Shown piece after piece: positions 1 to 8,979 of a stretch of 38,606 bases of DNA (position 1 is the first letter of the stretch; each line of letters opens with the position of its first letter). Both the position numbers and the translations under genes were made by a program. The notes under the pieces were generated by a model, which was not told the origin of the DNA, searched no databases, and saw nothing but the letters and a program-made list of their open reading frames with translations. The stretch covers positions 1-38,606 of the forward strand of contig JASHRF010000038.1 of the NCBI GenBank assembly GCA_030037545.1, in the 5' to 3' direction. Source of the stretch: Acidobacteriaceae bacterium (GTDB lineage: Bacteria; Acidobacteriota; Terriglobia; Terriglobales; Acidobacteriaceae).

Positions 1-752
1 ATGCGCGGATCGCGGATGGAGCAGAGCTCTCTCACGTAGCGCGTCTGGACGCGGTGATTGCCGACCACGATCAGCTCGCGCGCGCTTTGCGACTGCCTGA
101 AGGCGTGCAGAATATCGAGCACATGGTTCTCCGGTTCGAGACGGCAGACCACCAGGTAATAGCTCTTGGGCACCAATGCCCATTCTGCGAGCGGTTCAAT
201 GCCCGGCAGCGCCTCGACGACCTCGCAACCATAAGGAATGACAGAGCAATTGCGGAGCGCCCCGTGGCGCGCCCCGTGGCGCGCGGCGAGGCTCTCCGCG
301 ACTGCCGCAGCGTCGGCGATGATGCGGTCCGCGACACGTAGCGACGTCCACTCCATCAGCCGGAAATATCTTTTGGCCGCGGAATTCCATTTGGCGCGCG
401 CCCACTCCAGGCCATCGGGATTGATCCATACCTCCGTACCCCAGAAGCGCGGAATGGCGCAGAATGGTGCAGCGCCGTAGCCGAGCATGTAGACCACATC
501 GTAGCCTGAGCGCGCGTCCCAGAGGGACTTCAAATCGTAGAGTATGGTCGTGAGCGGGCCGAGCGACGGCGAAACAATGTAGCGCAACCGCACGCCGCGG
601 AATTCTGAGGGCATGGGAGCACCGCCGGCCTCGCAGTACACCGTGACCTCGTGCCCCAGCCGGGTGAGGCCGATGGCCAGCTTTTCCGCGAAGGTTTCAA
701 AGCCGCCGTAACGCGCCGGTATGCCGCGCGTGCCCAGGATCGCCAGCTTCAT
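1..752 (-). CDS. Glycosyltransferase family 4, DUF1972/rhamnosyltransferase-like (3' end beyond window)
   Basis: The minus strand reads open for 250 codons from an ATG at 752 to the left edge, so the C-terminal half is missing. The N-terminus has the motif TRGIPARYGGFET, which marks DUF1972-type GT4 enzymes that transfer rhamnose or similar sugars from nucleotide donors. Further on is VVCRLEPENH, which fits the start of the second, donor-binding Rossmann domain of a GT-B fold. The start overlaps the stop of the preceding polymerase gene by 4 bp (ATGA), so translational coupling is likely. A 12-bp in-frame duplication near 257-284 encodes RHGARHGA. The family call is firm; the sugar is unknown. 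It presumably acts at the cytoplasmic face of the membrane on the lipid-linked polysaccharide repeat unit. Confidence 0.88.
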   Translation of the reverse strand, partial: MKLAILGTRGIPARYGGFETFAEKLAIGLTRLGHEVTVYCEAGGAPMPSEFRGVRLRYIVSPSLGPLTTILYDLKSLWDARSGYDVVYMLGYGAAPFCAIPRFWGTEVWINPDGLEWARAKWNSAAKRYFRLMEWTSLRVADRIIADAAAVAESLAARHGARHGALRNCSVIPYGCEVVEALPGIEPLAEWALVPKSYYLVVCRLEPENHVLDILHAFRQSQSARELIVVGNHRVQTRYVRELCSIRDPR

Positions 753-1921
753 GATTGCGTCACCTCGCGCGGTAATTCAATTGCCGGAAGGCGCTGCGCT
801 GCGCGAGTTTCAGCACCCCATTCGGCCCCGGAGTTGGGCTGAACGAGCCGGGCATCCCACGCGCGGAAGACGGAATACGGCTCGATATAGACCAACGACT
901 TGCAATAGAGCGCCAGTCCGACGATGGCGAGAAACGCAACGTAGAAAATGCGCGTATTGCCTTCAAGCTTCTCCAGGATCATCATCATGATCAGCAGCCA
1001 ATAGACGTCGAAGATGTAAAGGATGCGCGTAGCCAGCCCGGTGTTCCACCCGAAGATGATGAACAACATCAAGCCGGCGCTCGATCCGAGCACGGCCATA
1101 CGCTGGTGCAGGTTCAGTCTCTTCCAAAACAGTGCGACCGGAACGGCGATGATGAGGAGGTGGGCCAGCGCATACCACGAAATGACGCGCAGGTCGTTTT
1201 CCTCGGCGCCTCCGTTCAGGTACTCGGAGATGCGGTAGAGGCCGGAGAGCAGGTCGATGACGCTGCGCATAGCGATGGACGCGGTCGCTCCGGTGACGAT
1301 CATGGCCGCCAGCCATCCGCGGCTGCGGAAGCGGACGCCGCTAAAGAGCATGATGAGCAACGGCAGAGCTACGATCACGGAAAAGTGAAAGAGCAGCGCG
1401 AGCAGATAGGTGGCAATGGCCTGCCGGCGCCGGCGCTGCGACGCTTGATACAGGCTGAGTGCCATGAGAGGGATAGCGACGGCGGCTCGAATCTCCGTCA
1501 TTTCCAGAACGATGTAGTACTGACAGAAGAGCAGGTAGAAGAACAGCGTGACCCAGCGCTGCATGGAAACTGTGACGGCGAAACACCAGGTGGCGACGAG
1601 ACCAAGCAGCGCGTAGGTGAACGCGACGACTGCGTAACCAAGGCCGAGCTTCGTCGCAGTCCAGGAAAAGACAGCAAAGGCAGGATCGCGGATCCATGCA
1701 ATCAGGGGCGCATTGCCGGACTGGATCAGGTCGAACCACATAGTGTAGTCCTGAAAGTCGCGATCAACGTTGGGCGAGCGCAGGCCCGCGAATAGCGCCA
1801 GCGCAAACAGGATCACCACGCAATAGAGCGCCTGCGAAACGCGCCGCAGCGTGGTGTCGCCGAGGAAGCAGATCAGGATTCCGCTGGCCACCAGACCGTA
1901 GATGAAGAAATAGGGAGTCAT
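749..1921 (-). CDS. EpsG/Wzy-like polysaccharide polymerase, multi-pass membrane protein
   Basis: This 390-residue protein is almost entirely hydrophobic, with roughly ten predicted membrane segments. Near the N-terminus it has the signature FAGLRSPNVDRDFQDY, matching the R..N.D..Y pattern of EpsG-family proteins, which polymerise exopolysaccharide repeat units at the outer face of the inner membrane. I chose the ATG at 1921 (MTPYFFIYGL), 5 bp after the upstream gene's stop; a longer frame from 2014 would overlap that gene by 88 bp and add a non-hydrophobic leader. The 3' end overlaps the GT4 start by 4 bp. Its position between two glycosyltransferases and a flippase supports the Wzy role. 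Polymerases are poorly conserved, so the call rests on topology, the short motif and context. Confidence 0.8.
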   Translation of the reverse strand: MTPYFFIYGLVASGILICFLGDTTLRRVSQALYCVVILFALALFAGLRSPNVDRDFQDYTMWFDLIQSGNAPLIAWIRDPAFAVFSWTATKLGLGYAVVAFTYALLGLVATWCFAVTVSMQRWVTLFFYLLFCQYYIVLEMTEIRAAVAIPLMALSLYQASQRRRRQAIATYLLALLFHFSVIVALPLLIMLFSGVRFRSRGWLAAMIVTGATASIAMRSVIDLLSGLYRISEYLNGGAEENDLRVISWYALAHLLIIAVPVALFWKRLNLHQRMAVLGSSAGLMLFIIFGWNTGLATRILYIFDVYWLLIMMMILEKLEGNTRIFYVAFLAIVGLALYCKSLVYIEPYSVFRAWDARLVQPNSGAEWGAETRAAQRLPAIELPREVTQS

Positions 1922-1926
1922 GGCGC

Positions 1927-2895
1927 TCAAAATGGCCGCATGGTGCCGGCCAATCCCTCCCGGATGGCGCGCAGCATCTGCGCGAGGCTTCGCCAGCGGT
2001 GTTGCGAGAGCCATGCGTGCACCAGGATGTACTTGGGAATGTAGATGACCATGGTGAGCCGCCAGCTCAGGCTCATGCGCCGGTCGCGCAGCAGATACAT
2101 TGCATTGCGAACAATGTAATAGTTGCGCGCCGGGTTGTGCAGGTTAAAGCGTTTGCCCATGAATTCGCCGGTGGCGTCGCCCACGCTGTGTTGCATCACC
2201 ACGGTAGGAACGATGTAGGTGCTAAAGCCGAGGTGGTTGGCCCGGTAGGCCCATTCGGCGTCTATCCAGTCGATAAAAAGTTCATCGCGCATAAGCCCCA
2301 CGCGGCGCAGAACGCTGGTGCGGATGAGCGAGCCGGAGGAGATCAGGTAATCGGTTTCCACGGGATTTTTCTGGCTGGGTGCGATGGCGAGCCAGCGCAT
2401 GCGAAAGTACCGGTGATGGACGCCGCGCGAGCGCTCGCCGGTTTTTTCGTCGATAAACAGGGGGCCTACCGCGGATACAGGCTTGCCTGCGCGCAGGAGA
2501 GCTAATTCCGCGGCCAGCAGGCCATCCACCGCGCCGCCGGGCAGCGCGCTGTCCTGGTCGAGAAGCAGCACATGGGTATAGTTTTCACCCAGGGCATGGG
2601 CGATGCCGATGTTCTGCGCGCCAGCCAGGCCCTTGTTGACTCCGTTGGCGTGATAAAAGACGGGACACTCGCATGGGTTGAGCGGCGCGGGCATCTCCGC
2701 GCTCGCCGGTGTATTGTCAACGATGAAGATCTTATCTACCTGTGCGGCGATGCTTTGCATAAGGCGCGCCAGAAGTGCGGAATGGGGATGAAAGAGCACG
2801 ACGACGGCGGCTACGCTGACCGGAGGTTCGCCTGGCGCGCGCAATGGAATCGGTGCGGCGTCGGTAGCCGTGGCGAGTTCAGTGCGAGTCTGCAT
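1927..2895 (-). CDS. Glycosyltransferase family 2, rhamnosyltransferase-like
   Basis: The 322-residue product has a GT-A fold layout: an N-terminal beta strand VAAVVVLFHP, then VDNTP, NKGLAGAQNIGIAHA and the metal/nucleotide-binding LLLDQDS. Around the middle is the acceptor-side motif DWIDAEWAYRA. This pattern is typical of RfbF/WcaA-type rhamnosyltransferases. The ATG at 2895 has a good ribosome binding site (GAGAGG, about 5 nt upstream) and overlaps the end of the flippase gene by 17 bp; ATGs further upstream lack this support. It probably adds one sugar to the undecaprenyl-linked repeat unit. The family call is firm; donor and acceptor are unknown. Confidence 0.88.
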   Translation of the reverse strand: MQTRTELATATDAAPIPLRAPGEPPVSVAAVVVLFHPHSALLARLMQSIAAQVDKIFIVDNTPASAEMPAPLNPCECPVFYHANGVNKGLAGAQNIGIAHALGENYTHVLLLDQDSALPGGAVDGLLAAELALLRAGKPVSAVGPLFIDEKTGERSRGVHHRYFRMRWLAIAPSQKNPVETDYLISSGSLIRTSVLRRVGLMRDELFIDWIDAEWAYRANHLGFSTYIVPTVVMQHSVGDATGEFMGKRFNLHNPARNYYIVRNAMYLLRDRRMSLSWRLTMVIYIPKYILVHAWLSQHRWRSLAQMLRAIREGLAGTMRPF

Positions 2896-4168
2896 CGTGC
2901 CTCTCATTGGCGATCCAGGCAGGCAGCCGGCGCGCAATGACCCAGTTAGCTACGCCCAGCGAGCCGTCGGTGGCCAGGCTGGACCATGCTGCGCCGCGCC
3001 AGCCGTAGCGCGGAATCAGCCACAGATTCAACCCGAAGTTGAGCGCCGCCGCGGAGAACTGGGTCGCTGTTCTGTAGCGTTGGAAGCCCATGCCGGTAAT
3101 GGCGCTCCCGGTGAGTTGATGCACGCCGCGAAAGGCGGGGATGAGGCACAGCCAGCGCAGGGCCAGCACGCTGTCGCGAAATCCATTGCCAATCATGTGC
3201 GGGATGAGCGGCGCGGACAGGAACATAACGCCCGCCATCGCCGCTCCCAGCAGCGCCGCCCGCTTCGCCAGCCGCGCCGAGAGGCTGGTAACGCTTTCCG
3301 CGCTTTCCATACTCTGGCGGAAGAAGCGGGGCAAGACCGCGGCGTCAAGGGCCAGGATGGGGATGGTGGCGATGTCAACGATGCGGTAGGCCATGGTGTA
3401 AAGGCCGTTGGCCACATTCATTCCGTAGTGGCTGAGCATGGTCTTGTCGATGTCGTTGTAAACAGATTGCGTGGAGCCGGCGATGGAGAAGTTGAATCCC
3501 TCGCTGCAACGTGCGAAGAAGAGGCGAGACGAAAATCGCGGCCACCCGAAGCGCACGGTGACGACGATGGCGCCGGCAGTGGCGGCCAGAACGGAAGCCA
3601 CCAGCGACCACAACGCCCATTGCCATGCCGTGGCACGATGCACAAGCACGGCCAAAGTTCCTACTGCGACAAGCCGCAGTGAGCTGGTAAACAATCCGGC
3701 GATGGCGGTCATGCGCAGTTGCTCGTAGGCCTGAAACACCTGGCCGGTGCACAGCACCAGTTGCTGGAAAATGCACTCGCTGGCACCGACGAACAGAATC
3801 AGCGCTGCGCTGGAGGGGTTGAGGAGATGAGGAGCGATCCAGCAAAGTAAAGCGGTGAGGAGCACGCCGGTGGCGAATGTAGCAAAGAGAATATTACCCC
3901 AGTAGGCAGCGAAGTTACGGCCCTCTGCGCTGACGTAGCGCATGAAGAGCAGGCCCGATCCTAGCCCGCTGTACGGCGTGGCCAGGGAGACGAACGCGAA
4001 GGCGCCCACAAAGATGCCATACTCGCGCACGCCCAGCAGTCGCGCCAGCAGAATAAAGTAACTGGCGCGCAGCACTACGTTGAGCCCCTGGCCGATCAGC
4101 ATCCAGCCTGCATTGCGCGCCAAAACGCTGGAGCGCAGTTTACGAATTTCAGCCACGGGAGAGTTCAT
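2879..4168 (-). CDS. Polysaccharide flippase, Wzx/MATE-like (oligosaccharide transporter)
   Basis: This 429-residue integral membrane protein has about 12 to 14 hydrophobic segments. The N-terminal region (residues about 15-75, with LIGQGLNVVLRASYFILLAR and LLGVREYGIFVGAFAF) is typical of Wzx/RfbX-type flippases of the MOP superfamily, which move undecaprenyl-diphosphate-linked repeat units from the cytoplasmic to the periplasmic face. The start at 4168 lies 54 bp after the Wzz-like gene, and the 3' end overlaps the GT2 gene by 17 bp. Context beside Wzz-, Wzy- and Wza-like genes supports the function. Length is normal for the family. Confidence 0.88.
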   Translation of the reverse strand: MNSPVAEIRKLRSSVLARNAGWMLIGQGLNVVLRASYFILLARLLGVREYGIFVGAFAFVSLATPYSGLGSGLLFMRYVSAEGRNFAAYWGNILFATFATGVLLTALLCWIAPHLLNPSSAALILFVGASECIFQQLVLCTGQVFQAYEQLRMTAIAGLFTSSLRLVAVGTLAVLVHRATAWQWALWSLVASVLAATAGAIVVTVRFGWPRFSSRLFFARCSEGFNFSIAGSTQSVYNDIDKTMLSHYGMNVANGLYTMAYRIVDIATIPILALDAAVLPRFFRQSMESAESVTSLSARLAKRAALLGAAMAGVMFLSAPLIPHMIGNGFRDSVLALRWLCLIPAFRGVHQLTGSAITGMGFQRYRTATQFSAAALNFGLNLWLIPRYGWRGAAWSSLATDGSLGVANWVIARRLPAWIANERHDADSH

Positions 4169-4222
4169 GGGCGCGAAGACTCCGGCTCAGGATCGCGGCG
4201 AGGGTGCGTGAACGCGGTCATG

Positions 4223-5536
4223 CTAGTTCCTCCGCGGCCTGAAGGGCAGGGCGCCGTAGATGCGGTGTAGCTTGGCCGCGGATTCCGGATCGCGCTCCAG
4301 GCGCTCCATGCTGGCCATCGCGAATGCGGCAAGAATGGCGATGATGACTCCGCTGAAGAATGCCCCGAGCACAATATAGCTGCGCTTGGGGAACGAACGC
4401 TTGTCAGGAATCACTGCCGGATCGACAACCTGGATGATGGAGCCCTCGCGCGCTTCGTCGAGCTTGGCCAATTCATATTGCCGGGCGAGGATCTCGAAGA
4501 TGGTCTCGTAATACTTCACGTCGCGCAGCTTGCGGACGTACTCCAGGCCTTCCTGCGGGACCAGGCCCTTGGGCAAAATGAGCCCGTCGGCGCTGGCCTG
4601 ATTGCCGCCCAGCTTGGCCAACTGGGCGCGCAGGCTATCCAGCTCCTGCTGCGCCTCCACCAACTCGGCGTTCTGATTGGTGGCATAGGTCTCCATGCCC
4701 TGAATCATCATTTCGTGAGCCGCAATCTGGGCGCGGAGAGAGGCCACCGTCTCGATCAGGGCGCGAGCCTGGCTGTCGAGCTGAATGAGACCAGTGGTCT
4801 GCTCGGTCTGCTTCAGGGCTTCTTCGGCATTAGCCAGCTTGTCCTTGGCTTGTTCCAGCTGCTGCTCGAAAAACAACCTGCGCTGCGACGCCTCGGTAAT
4901 GGCCAGGCTCTCAGACAGCTTGCGAAACTGCGCAACGTATCCGTTGGCAATCTCTTCGGCGCGGCGCGGATCGCTATCTTCGACACCGATGTGGATCAAT
5001 CCATCCTTCGCGTTTCCGTCCACGTCCACACGTTTCTCGAAGGTCCTGCGCGCGTCGGACAGATATTTCCTTTGGTATTCTTTTTGCAATCCGAACTGCT
5101 CGATCACCGAATCCTCGACGATGCGGCTGCGCAGCATGCCCACGTAGCGATCGTTCTGATTTTTCAGGCCCAGGCTGCTGCCGGCCAGCGCGGCCATGCC
5201 TCCCAGGCTGCCCAATCCCGACGACCCCCCCATGCTGCCGAGCTGCGAAGCCAGCATCGCGCCCAGTGTGGAGTTCTGCTCCGGAGGCAGCAGCGTGACG
5301 GTTGCCGTATAGCGCTTGGGCAAAAGCAGGGAAACCACGATCGAGAGCAGAGTGATGACGGTGACGATCCACAAGACGGGGCGGCGGTGATCGGCGATTA
5401 CCACGAGCATGTTGAGCAACGACAGGCTTTCGTCGTCCCTGGCGCCGCCGGTTGCGGAATTACCGCTTACAGGATCCAGGTCCGGTTCGGAAACGACCGG
5501 CCTGTGCAGTTCGGAAATGGAGGTTCGTGTTGCCAT
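4223..5536 (-). CDS. Wzz-type chain-length determinant (polysaccharide co-polymerase), no kinase domain
   Basis: The 437-residue product has the Wzz plan: a first membrane helix near residues 51-73, a long periplasmic part and a second helix near the C-terminus (IVLGAFFSGVIIAILAAF). Before the second helix is the proline-rich VDPAVIPDKRSFPKR, standard in Wzz/Wzc proteins. A glycine/serine/leucine-rich stretch follows the first helix, and a coiled-coil region with many Gln/Glu/Ala residues lies in the middle. No Walker motifs or tyrosine-rich tail follow the second helix, so it is not a BY-kinase; none is encoded in this window. I chose ATG 5536 (MATRTS) because the 27 residues upstream, from 5617, look untranslated and overlap the SLBB gene. 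Neither start has a clear ribosome binding site. Confidence 0.88.
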   Translation of the reverse strand: MATRTSISELHRPVVSEPDLDPVSGNSATGGARDDESLSLLNMLVVIADHRRPVLWIVTVITLLSIVVSLLLPKRYTATVTLLPPEQNSTLGAMLASQLGSMGGSSGLGSLGGMAALAGSSLGLKNQNDRYVGMLRSRIVEDSVIEQFGLQKEYQRKYLSDARRTFEKRVDVDGNAKDGLIHIGVEDSDPRRAEEIANGYVAQFRKLSESLAITEASQRRLFFEQQLEQAKDKLANAEEALKQTEQTTGLIQLDSQARALIETVASLRAQIAAHEMMIQGMETYATNQNAELVEAQQELDSLRAQLAKLGGNQASADGLILPKGLVPQEGLEYVRKLRDVKYYETIFEILARQYELAKLDEAREGSIIQVVDPAVIPDKRSFPKRSYIVLGAFFSGVIIAILAAFAMASMERLERDPESAAKLHRIYGALPFRPRRN

Positions 5537-5591
5537 GGGCCGTGAATGGTCGTCAATGATTTCGATGCAAGGCTGGAGGTTATCGCCGTGC

Positions 5592-8240
5592 CTACTGTGT
5601 AATGATGTCCAAGGCAACGGCGCCGAGGGCGAATTGCGAGAAGAGCTGCGACCAGTCGAGCACTCCGCGCAGTAGCGACGGCTTGAGCGTCTTGTCGGGC
5701 TCCACGACGGTGTCGCCGGGGCTCATGGCCAGGTGATCGAACTCGTTGCCCCAGGGCCCGCGCGCCATGTCGTAGCTGATCACTTCTCCGTCGGCGCGGA
5801 TCACAAAGGCGTGCTTGCGATCGGCGTCCTTGTTCGGTCCTCCTGCCATATGGAGATAAGCGCCCAGGGGGTCGCCTCTCGAGTAGAGATAGGAACTCTG
5901 GTCGTAAACCGCGCCCACCACGTTCACGCTCGCTGGAACCGGGGGCACCACAAAGCGGTCGCCGTCTTCCATGGCAATATCGGGCACGCTTTCCACGCCG
6001 TAGCTGTCCGGTTTGAACTGGAGAACGATGCGGCCGGTGGCCCGAATCTGCTTGAGCGTCGCGAGCAGTTGTTTCTCCATGCCTTCGGCCGCGGCGGCAC
6101 TGGCCACATCCTGCGCTCTCGCCACCGGTGCGGTGATCAACGCCAGCGTGCTTTGCTGAATGCTCAGGTTCATACGGGCAACGTACTCGTCGATGCGCGC
6201 CTGCTGGATGGCGCGCGTCGACTCCCGCGTGAATTCCGATCCGTAGAGATAGGCGTTGGACGTGAATCCGCCGGCGCGCTCCACCAGTTGACGGAGGGTT
6301 TCGCCGGGCAGCACGGTGTAGATGCCGGGATGAACGAACTCGCCCTCCAGCCGCACCAGCTTGGTTTGCTCGGCGATGGGGACGCGAATGTCCGCCTCCG
6401 AGAAGATGGTCACCACGTCGTTGGGCTGCAATTCCAGGTCCTGCGAAATATCGTGCTGGAGCACGAGCTTGCCCAGGTCGAAGGAGATTAGCCTGGTCTT
6501 CAGTGTGTCCGGATCGATGCGCTCGATCACCGCATAGTCCCAGTCGATTTCCGGCGCCGGAAGCCGGATGTCGGTGGGCTGCGTGGCGGGTCGCGTCTCG
6601 CTGTTAAGACTGGTTTGCTCGGCAGCCAGACTGGTGCTGCCGGGGCGCCGGCTGGCGGGCAGGTCCTGGTCCGTCGATTGCGATTGCGCCTGCGCCAGAA
6701 CGGCCTCCGTTACCGGCGAGGCGGGCTGGCCGGGCTGCACAGCGGCTTGTTGCTGTTGGGCGGCTAACTGGTTCTCCTCCGCGACCGGAACATTGCGCTG
6801 GTTCCGCGCCGCGCCCGGGGGTACAGGCGCGGGAAAACTTCCCGATGGCTGATGCAGATAGTTCAAACTCTGCAGGGGCTCGAATTCCGGCGCGGGCAAT
6901 CCCAGTTGCGCGCGCCGCCACCAGTAATTGCGCGTAAGCAGCGAATCCTTGTCGGGAATCAGATCGCTGATTCTCATGCCGGGATGCCAGGCGAAACGGC
7001 CGGGATTGGCGACGTTGCCGCGCAGCGTGACGGTCTTCTGGTAGATGGGAACCACTGAGTAGACGCGGATCAAGTCGCCGTCGTCGAGCGGAGATGCAAG
7101 TCCTTCGGTATCGTCGGCGACTTCCATGGCCTGGCGGTTCCGCCGGTTGTCGATGCGCTCGATTGAAATGCGTGCGCCTGAGGCCACTGCGGTAACGCCG
7201 CCGGCATCCTTCAGCAGATTGCCCAGCGACTCGCCATGGAGCAGTTCATAAATTCCCGGCATGGCCACGCTGCCGGTGACCGCTGCCTGAGAGCCGACCG
7301 GCGGCATGTAGATGACATCGCCGTCGAGCAGTTTCACGTCTTTCGATTTGTCGCCGTTGAGGAGTAGATCGTAAAGATCGAAAGTAGTGATGACGGCTCC
7401 ATTGCGGCGCACCTGGATGCGGCGCAGCGAACCCTCGAGGGAAGGACCGCCGCTGGAAAAGATCGCATTCACGAGCGTGCTCAGCGCACTCACGGTGTAA
7501 ACGCCGGGACGGCGCGCTTCACCAGTGACGTAAACCTGGATGGAGCGGATCTGGCCCACATCGGCGGTGAGATCGAAGTTTTTATAGACACGGCCGATCG
7601 CCTGGCGCAGATGTTCCTCAAGAGCGGAGTACGGCAGACCGGCGACGTGAATGGGGCCGACCTGGGGAAGATAAATGTCGCCGGAGCGGTCCACGCGCAC
7701 GTTGGCCTGCTGGTTCACCTGGCCCCAGACCCGGATGCGTAACTCATCGCCGGGCCCAATCTCGTAATCGGGAGGGACGGGCGCCATCTCCATGGGCGCG
7801 AATGTCGAGGGCACGCGGCGAAACAAATCGGCTCCGTACACAGGCAGAATCTGGCCGGTCGTCGAAGCAATGAACTTCTGAAATTCGGTGAGAGGTTCCG
7901 GAGCGAGCTGCGTTCCCGGCGCCGATCCGCCCACCTGCTGCGACAACTGTTCGACGTCGGAGTAGTCGCGCGGGGGAGCAGCCGAGAGGCCGCGGGCGCC
8001 AGACAGGGCAGAGGCGGAACCGGGCAAGCCGAGAGAGCTAGTGGATAGCTGCATGAGATTTGAGCACTGCGACGAACTGGCCATGAGCGGATCTGCGCAA
8101 TCGACACTGCTCGACTGCACGCCGCCCAGCGATGTGTCGCTTTGCCCCGTGCCAGTCTCCTCATCGGGAAACTGGGCGTAAAGCGCTGAAACCAGGAAGA
8201 GAATCAAGATCAGAACGGCGGCTGGGCCATAGCGTTGCAC
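5592..8240 (-). CDS. Large SLBB-domain polysaccharide export protein (Wza-like)
   Basis: The product is about 880 residues, more than twice the length of classical Wza. After the export segment comes a poly_export domain (YEIGPGDELRIRVWG, then GDIYLPQVGPIHVAG), followed by several SLBB-like repeats (VYVTGEARRPGVYTV, VTGSVAMPGIYELL, VTLRGNVANPGRFAW, VRLEGEFVHPGIYTV, VNVVGAVYDQSSYLY). A Gln/Pro/Ala-rich linker separates the middle repeats. The frame is open up to a TTG at 8507 with an ATG at 8423, but a GTG at 8240 directly precedes a hydrophobic stretch (AAVLILILFLVSALYAQ) that would be an ideal signal peptide, so I prefer it. The start is uncertain and no strong ribosome binding site is seen. 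No lipobox cysteine is visible. It probably forms the periplasmic/outer-membrane export conduit and is first in the minus-strand operon. Confidence 0.88.
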   Translation of the reverse strand: MQRYGPAAVLILILFLVSALYAQFPDEETGTGQSDTSLGGVQSSSVDCADPLMASSSQCSNLMQLSTSSLGLPGSASALSGARGLSAAPPRDYSDVEQLSQQVGGSAPGTQLAPEPLTEFQKFIASTTGQILPVYGADLFRRVPSTFAPMEMAPVPPDYEIGPGDELRIRVWGQVNQQANVRVDRSGDIYLPQVGPIHVAGLPYSALEEHLRQAIGRVYKNFDLTADVGQIRSIQVYVTGEARRPGVYTVSALSTLVNAIFSSGGPSLEGSLRRIQVRRNGAVITTFDLYDLLLNGDKSKDVKLLDGDVIYMPPVGSQAAVTGSVAMPGIYELLHGESLGNLLKDAGGVTAVASGARISIERIDNRRNRQAMEVADDTEGLASPLDDGDLIRVYSVVPIYQKTVTLRGNVANPGRFAWHPGMRISDLIPDKDSLLTRNYWWRRAQLGLPAPEFEPLQSLNYLHQPSGSFPAPVPPGAARNQRNVPVAEENQLAAQQQQAAVQPGQPASPVTEAVLAQAQSQSTDQDLPASRRPGSTSLAAEQTSLNSETRPATQPTDIRLPAPEIDWDYAVIERIDPDTLKTRLISFDLGKLVLQHDISQDLELQPNDVVTIFSEADIRVPIAEQTKLVRLEGEFVHPGIYTVLPGETLRQLVERAGGFTSNAYLYGSEFTRESTRAIQQARIDEYVARMNLSIQQSTLALITAPVARAQDVASAAAAEGMEKQLLATLKQIRATGRIVLQFKPDSYGVESVPDIAMEDGDRFVVPPVPASVNVVGAVYDQSSYLYSRGDPLGAYLHMAGGPNKDADRKHAFVIRADGEVISYDMARGPWGNEFDHLAMSPGDTVVEPDKTLKPSLLRGVLDWSQLFSQFALGAVALDIITQ

Positions 8241-8979
8241 GAAACGATATCGACCGGAACCCGGGCCCCGAAGCAGCCGCGGCGCGAGAGAGCGGCAGCC
8301 CTTCGGCCCGCTCTCACAGGGATATATTGTTGCTTCGGGAAAGGCCGTAATTCCGGGAACACGAGCTGCTGGAAAGGAAAAAGATTGACGGCGGCCTTCC
8401 AATTTTGGGGGAGTGGCTGGCATGATCGCTGGCACGATGGGGTTCGCTTGGAGCCGGGCGCGGCTTTCACGCCGCGAGATGTGTGCTGGTTTCAATCGGA
8501 AAACCAAAGGGGAGCGGCCGCAAAAAAATCGTCAAGGCGAGAATGCGCGGTCGTCTCGCTCCAAATCTCTTAGACAAAAATGGATGCCATGTTACAGGGT
8601 TTGGGTTGCACCGTTGTCAGTGCGGCCCTTACAGGCGGCGCGATGATGGCTTCGCGCATCTATGCGAGAGATGACCGGAGCGGCAGCGAGGCACACAGCG
8701 AGAAAATGTGAGCAGCGGTCGAAGCCGATGGCGCTTCGGTATTACTGCGATTCTCCTTTGCTGGTCTTTTTTCGGCCCGCCTTGGCGCGCGGCCTTCAGG
8801 TTGCCTTCTCATTGCTTCGACCGAAATCCAGGAAAGTCGTCTATCAGAACAGGGAAAGCGGCGCAAGCGCCAAAGGCCGGCAACGCAATTGGCAACACGG
8901 CGCTCGCTTTCCGGAGCTCTCAGCAAGAATGAGGAAGTAGCTCCGCAAATCGCCGAGGCGGCTGTGTGGAGGATCGCTT
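8241..8979 (+). other. Divergent intergenic region between export operon and sugar transferase gene
   Basis: This 739-bp stretch separates the divergent SLBB export gene and sugar transferase gene. Short open frames run through it, but none resembles a protein or has a convincing ribosome binding site. If the SLBB gene starts at 8423 or 8507, up to about 270 bp of this would be coding. The remaining 470 bp should hold the promoters for both operons. I could not identify convincing -10/-35 boxes or a riboswitch. Confidence 0.5.

Noticed and set aside
4478..5545. 355-codon plus-strand open frame opposite the Wzz gene
   Set aside because: It is a shadow of high GC coding sequence; it is Leu/Gln/His-rich with no motif, while the minus strand gives a full Wzz.
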